From Acidobacteriota bacterium (GTDB lineage: Bacteria; Acidobacteriota; Terriglobia; Terriglobales; Acidobacteriaceae), in contig JAJZDL010000138.1 of assembly GCA_021851465.1 (NCBI GenBank), positions 1 to 7,716 of the forward strand: a stretch of DNA of 7,716 nt, in the 5' to 3' direction. The notes below the pieces were generated by a model. The model was not told the DNA's origin. It did no database searches and was given only the letters and a program-made list of their open reading frames with translations. The position numbers and the translations under genes were made by a program. Positions 5,505 through 7,716 of this stretch are shown piece by piece (the stretch's first letter is position 1; every line of letters starts with the position of its first letter).

Positions 5505-6792
5505 TGAAATGACGACCGGGAAGGCCCCTTCCGCGCGAACCCGGCAGAAAACCGCCCAACGTTCCAAGCACGAGTTTATATCGTTTTTTTCGGGGGCCTG
5601 CGGCCTGGACATCGGGTTGGAGGCCGCCGGATTTAAATGCTTGGCGGTCAATGAAGTTGACCCGGTCGCTTGCCGAACCATACGGAAAAACTGGCCTGAA
5701 CGCCGAGTGTATGAGTCAGACATTCGACAACTGAGCGCTGAGAGTTTGTGCTTCGATTTGGGAATCCGACCGAGGGAACTGTTTGCTATTGCAGGCGGCC
5801 CTCCATGCCAGGCGTTTTCAACTGCTGGCCGCAGGATGGGCCTGAACGACGAACGTGGAAACGTTTTTTTGCATTTCATAGACCTGATTGCCGCACTACA
5901 GCCAAAATATGCAGTTTTTGAAAATGTCCGCGGGCTGCTTTCCGCGCCCCTGATGCACAGGCCACACGATCAACGGGGCAAAGGGTTTCCCAGGCTCAAT
6001 AGATATGAGATGCCGGGAGGAGCTTTAGCTTACATCCTGAAAAAGCTTGAGGACTCCGGTTATTCAACAACGTTCACGCTGTACAACACGGCCAATTATG
6101 GGGTCCCTCAGGCCAGGGAACGGCTTGTTTTCTTCGCTTCCCGGCAAGGGGAGGAGATTCCGTTTATCGAGCCGACGCACGACGAGAAGGGGCTGCATGG
6201 ACGCATGAAGTGGAAGACGCTTAAAGACGCCATCGGCGGCCTTTGTGGATTGGAGCACCATGCCGCGAAGTTCCCGGATTCACGATTGAAGTTTTATAAA
6301 TTATTGCAGTCCGGCCAGAACTGGAGAAATATTCCTTCCAATTTACAAGAAGAGGCGATGGGCGGCAGTTGGAATGCGGGTGGAGGGAAAACGGGTTTCT
6401 ATCGAAGGCTTTCATGGGACAAGCCGTCCCCTACTTTGGTGACAAGGCCAAACATGAAAGCAACCGATCTTTGCCATCCGGAAGAGATGCGACCGCTTTC
6501 TGTGGAAGAATATGCGGCTATGCAGACACTTCCACGTGAATATATTGTTGAGGGCAGGCTCGACGACCAGTATCGACAGATTGGGAACGCCGTCCCTTGT
6601 CTTTTTGGGAAGGCGATCGGCGAACACCTGATTGCTTTCGATGAGGGAAAGCTGGCCACGGAACGCCGCAGTGGGAAGATGAGCCGATATACAGGCACCG
6701 ACCACGCATCCTGGAAGGAAACAATCTCCCAATACGATGCCCAACTGTCGTTTGAATCCATGGCGGAAACATTTATCGCGACAGGAAGATAG
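5494..6792 (+). CDS. DNA (cytosine-5-)-methyltransferase of a Type II R-M system
   Basis: Transfers a methyl group from S-adenosylmethionine to C5 of cytosine in the recognition site, protecting host DNA from the downstream endonuclease. The 432-residue product has the C5 methyltransferase motifs in order: motif I FFSGACGLD (31-39), motif IV GGPPCQAFS with catalytic Cys105, motif VI ENVRG with Glu143, motif VIII QARERLVFFA (206-215) and motif X RQIGNAVPCLFGKAIGEHL (from 361). The region between about 216 and 360 should include the target-recognition domain, so specificity cannot be read directly. A tail of about 50 residues after motif X has no family motif. The start may be ATG 5494, TTG 5488 or ATG 5509; the frame continues upstream to 5224 but that part is antisense to vsr. 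It ends six bases before the endonuclease gene, implying a shared transcript. The Vsr gene is divergent at its 5' end. Confidence 0.95.
   Translation: MRSTEMTTGKAPSARTRQKTAQRSKHEFISFFSGACGLDIGLEAAGFKCLAVNEVDPVACRTIRKNWPERRVYESDIRQLSAESLCFDLGIRPRELFAIAGGPPCQAFSTAGRRMGLNDERGNVFLHFIDLIAALQPKYAVFENVRGLLSAPLMHRPHDQRGKGFPRLNRYEMPGGALAYILKKLEDSGYSTTFTLYNTANYGVPQARERLVFFASRQGEEIPFIEPTHDEKGLHGRMKWKTLKDAIGGLCGLEHHAAKFPDSRLKFYKLLQSGQNWRNIPSNLQEEAMGGSWNAGGGKTGFYRRLSWDKPSPTLVTRPNMKATDLCHPEEMRPLSVEEYAAMQTLPREYIVEGRLDDQYRQIGNAVPCLFGKAIGEHLIAFDEGKLATERRSGKMSRYTGTDHASWKETISQYDAQLSFESMAETFIATGR
6783..6788 (+). promoter_or_regulatory. Ribosome binding site of the restriction endonuclease gene, inside the methyltransferase end
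   Basis: AGGAAG lies ten bases before ATG 6799 and just before the methyltransferase stop at 6790-6792. Ribosomes finishing the methyltransferase would pass over it, so translation of the endonuclease is likely coupled to, and later than, the methyltransferase. That order suits a restriction system, where protection must come first. Confidence 0.6.
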
Positions 6793-6798
6793 CCGACA

Positions 6799-7536
6799 AT
6801 GGACCAACAGTTGCGCAAGAGGATGGAGCAGTTCGTCGAGGAAAACATCGTTGAATTTCACCGTGCGCGAGCGGCGAACCTCGCAAACTTGAAGCTCGGC
6901 GTTCTACTGAAGGGAAAGAACCCGTATCTTTTTCGGGCCAAGAATTACGACTCTGCCCCGGACCTCATCCGGGCCCTTCTCGATGCCCGCCTTTCCTCTT
7001 CTGAAGAGGGGTCCTTCGGAATGTTCATGGAGGACCTGGCCATCTTTGTCGCGGAGCAGACAGGCAATGGCCAGAAGTCCGGGGTGACAGGAGTCGATAT
7101 CGAACTCACGCGGAATGGGGTGAGGTATTTGATTGCAGTCAAATCCGGGAAAAACTGGGGCAACGCATCGCAACATGCCGCACTGAAGAAGAACTTTGAT
7201 ACTGCTGTCCGGGTATTGCGTCAGTCGAAGCGCGTTGGCGAGTTGCAGCCGACGCTCGGCATTTGTTATGGAAACTTCAAAACGGTGCATAAGGCAGGCC
7301 ACCTACATATCGGCGGACAAAGTTTCTGGGACTTATTGTCTGGAGATGCGGAGTTCTATACGCAGATTGTTGTGCCTCTGGGGCACCGGGCCAAGGAGTT
7401 CAATGAGGTTTTCGAGGTTGAGAAAGCGAAGACGTACAACCGGATGACGACGGAATTCGGTGTCAACTATTGCACTGCGTCGGGAGCGATCGATTGGAAG
7501 AAGCTGGTGGAGTTTGTGAGTAGGAACATGGACTGA
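6799..7536 (+). CDS. Type II restriction endonuclease, PmeII-like family
   Basis: Expected to cut DNA at the sequence protected by the adjacent methyltransferase. The 245-residue product resembles, from memory of the family, PmeII-family Type II endonucleases: KNPYLFRAKN (40-49), a helix with SSSEEGSFGMFMEDLAIFV (67-84; Glu70 and Glu78 are candidates for an active-site acid), and a nuclease core GVDIELTRNGVRYLIAVKSGKNW split around Asp100 and Lys115. Later come NWGNASQ, GQSFWDLLSGD and PLGHRAKE. The core fits a PD-(D/E)XK fold, but the position two before Lys115 is Ala113 rather than Glu or Asp. Another acid may replace it. The gene follows the methyltransferase by six bases with its own AGGAAG site, and it ends 49 bp from the converging larB end. 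Recognition sequence is unknown. Confidence 0.82.
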   Translation: MDQQLRKRMEQFVEENIVEFHRARAANLANLKLGVLLKGKNPYLFRAKNYDSAPDLIRALLDARLSSSEEGSFGMFMEDLAIFVAEQTGNGQKSGVTGVDIELTRNGVRYLIAVKSGKNWGNASQHAALKKNFDTAVRVLRQSKRVGELQPTLGICYGNFKTVHKAGHLHIGGQSFWDLLSGDAEFYTQIVVPLGHRAKEFNEVFEVEKAKTYNRMTTEFGVNYCTASGAIDWKKLVEFVSRNMD

Positions 7537-7585
7537 GGCCAGCTATTTCCGTCTTCCGTCTTATCCGATCTTTCCTGCAACCTCT

Positions 7586-7716
7586 TCACCCCTTATGCTC
7601 CCGCGTTGCGCCGCGGGCGATGAGCACGGCGGTGTAGGCCGCGCCGAAGCCATTGTCGATGTTCACGACCGTGACGTTGGGGCTGCACGAGTTCAGCATC
7701 CCGAGCAGCGCGGTTG
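7586..7716 (-). CDS. larB: Nickel pincer cofactor biosynthesis protein LarB, C-terminal end only
   Basis: The last 42 codons of a minus-strand gene are present and the rest lies beyond the right edge. The peptide contains GMLNSCSPNVTVVNIDNGFG, the C-terminal signature of LarB, a protein related to the PurE family of AIR carboxylases. LarB carboxylates and hydrolyses nicotinic acid adenine dinucleotide as the first step toward the nickel-pincer cofactor of lactate racemase and related enzymes. After the signature, AAYTAVLIARGATREHKG ends the protein before a TGA at 7588-7586. It converges with the restriction endonuclease gene. Confidence in the family is good because VVNIDNGFGA is distinctive, but only the tail is seen. 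Confidence 0.82.
   Translation of the reverse strand, partial: TALLGMLNSCSPNVTVVNIDNGFGAAYTAVLIARGATREHKG

Larger units (their letters stand above)
5058..7536. other. Type II restriction-modification module (vsr / C5 methyltransferase / restriction endonuclease)
   Basis: Three genes with related roles occupy this interval: vsr on the minus strand, divergent from a methyltransferase-endonuclease pair on the plus strand. The DNA is visibly richer in A/T than the flanking genes (T-runs, TTA/ATA/AAA codons). It is bounded by short gaps of 27 bp to the nitroreductase stop and 49 bp to the larB stop. No integrase, transposase, tRNA or flanking direct repeat is visible, so the mode of entry is unknown. 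No controller (C) protein is encoded. Confidence 0.85.

Noticed and set aside
5505..5879. Upstream extension of the vsr frame to ATG 5879
   Set aside because: This part is antisense to the methyltransferase N-terminal motifs I-IV and has no similarity to Vsr proteins, which are about 130-160 residues long.
1..7716. CRISPR array, tRNA, rRNA or tmRNA genes
   Set aside because: No regularly spaced repeats and no cloverleaf-like or rRNA-like sequence was seen on either strand.

Overview
The window looks like chromosomal DNA from a GC-rich bacterium, most likely Acidobacteriota (Terriglobia-like). This rests on three things: a secretin with an N-terminal tetratricopeptide region and a C-terminal cohesin-type domain, a separate Pro/Gln/Ala-rich protein with a short secretin/TonB N-terminal (STN)-like domain, and an intergenic 'HSERSEES'-type repeat. 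The phylum is an inference from protein architecture, since no rRNA or marker phylogeny is available here.

Left part (1-4165), envelope and housekeeping genes. A long minus-strand gene running off the left edge encodes an exported secretin (type II secretion / type IV pilus outer-membrane channel family). A 428-bp divergent intergenic region separates it from smpB on the plus strand. That region holds a candidate extended -10 promoter and a perfect 2 x 11-bp tandem repeat. Behind smpB lies a 101-bp element with 20-bp imperfect inverted ends and an internal hairpin repeat core. Next is a minus-strand gene for an exported STN-like protein with a low-complexity tail.

Middle (4371-5030). A plus-strand nitroreductase-family flavoprotein gene, preceded by a short dyad.

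Right part (5058-7536), a compact Type II restriction-modification module. It comprises a Vsr-type mismatch endonuclease (minus strand), a C5-cytosine DNA methyltransferase with all main motifs (plus strand), and a PmeII-like restriction endonuclease six bases downstream of the methyltransferase. The methyltransferase marks the host's sites, the endonuclease cuts unmarked DNA, and Vsr would repair the T:G mismatches produced when 5-methylcytosine deaminates. The module is visibly less GC-rich than its neighbours and sits between converging host genes, consistent with horizontal acquisition. The right edge holds the C-terminal end of larB (nickel-pincer cofactor synthesis) on the minus strand.

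I found no wholly new system. The most notable points are the secretin-cohesin fusion, the vsr/methyltransferase start overlap, the non-canonical nuclease motif in the restriction enzyme, and the 101-bp inverted-repeat element.
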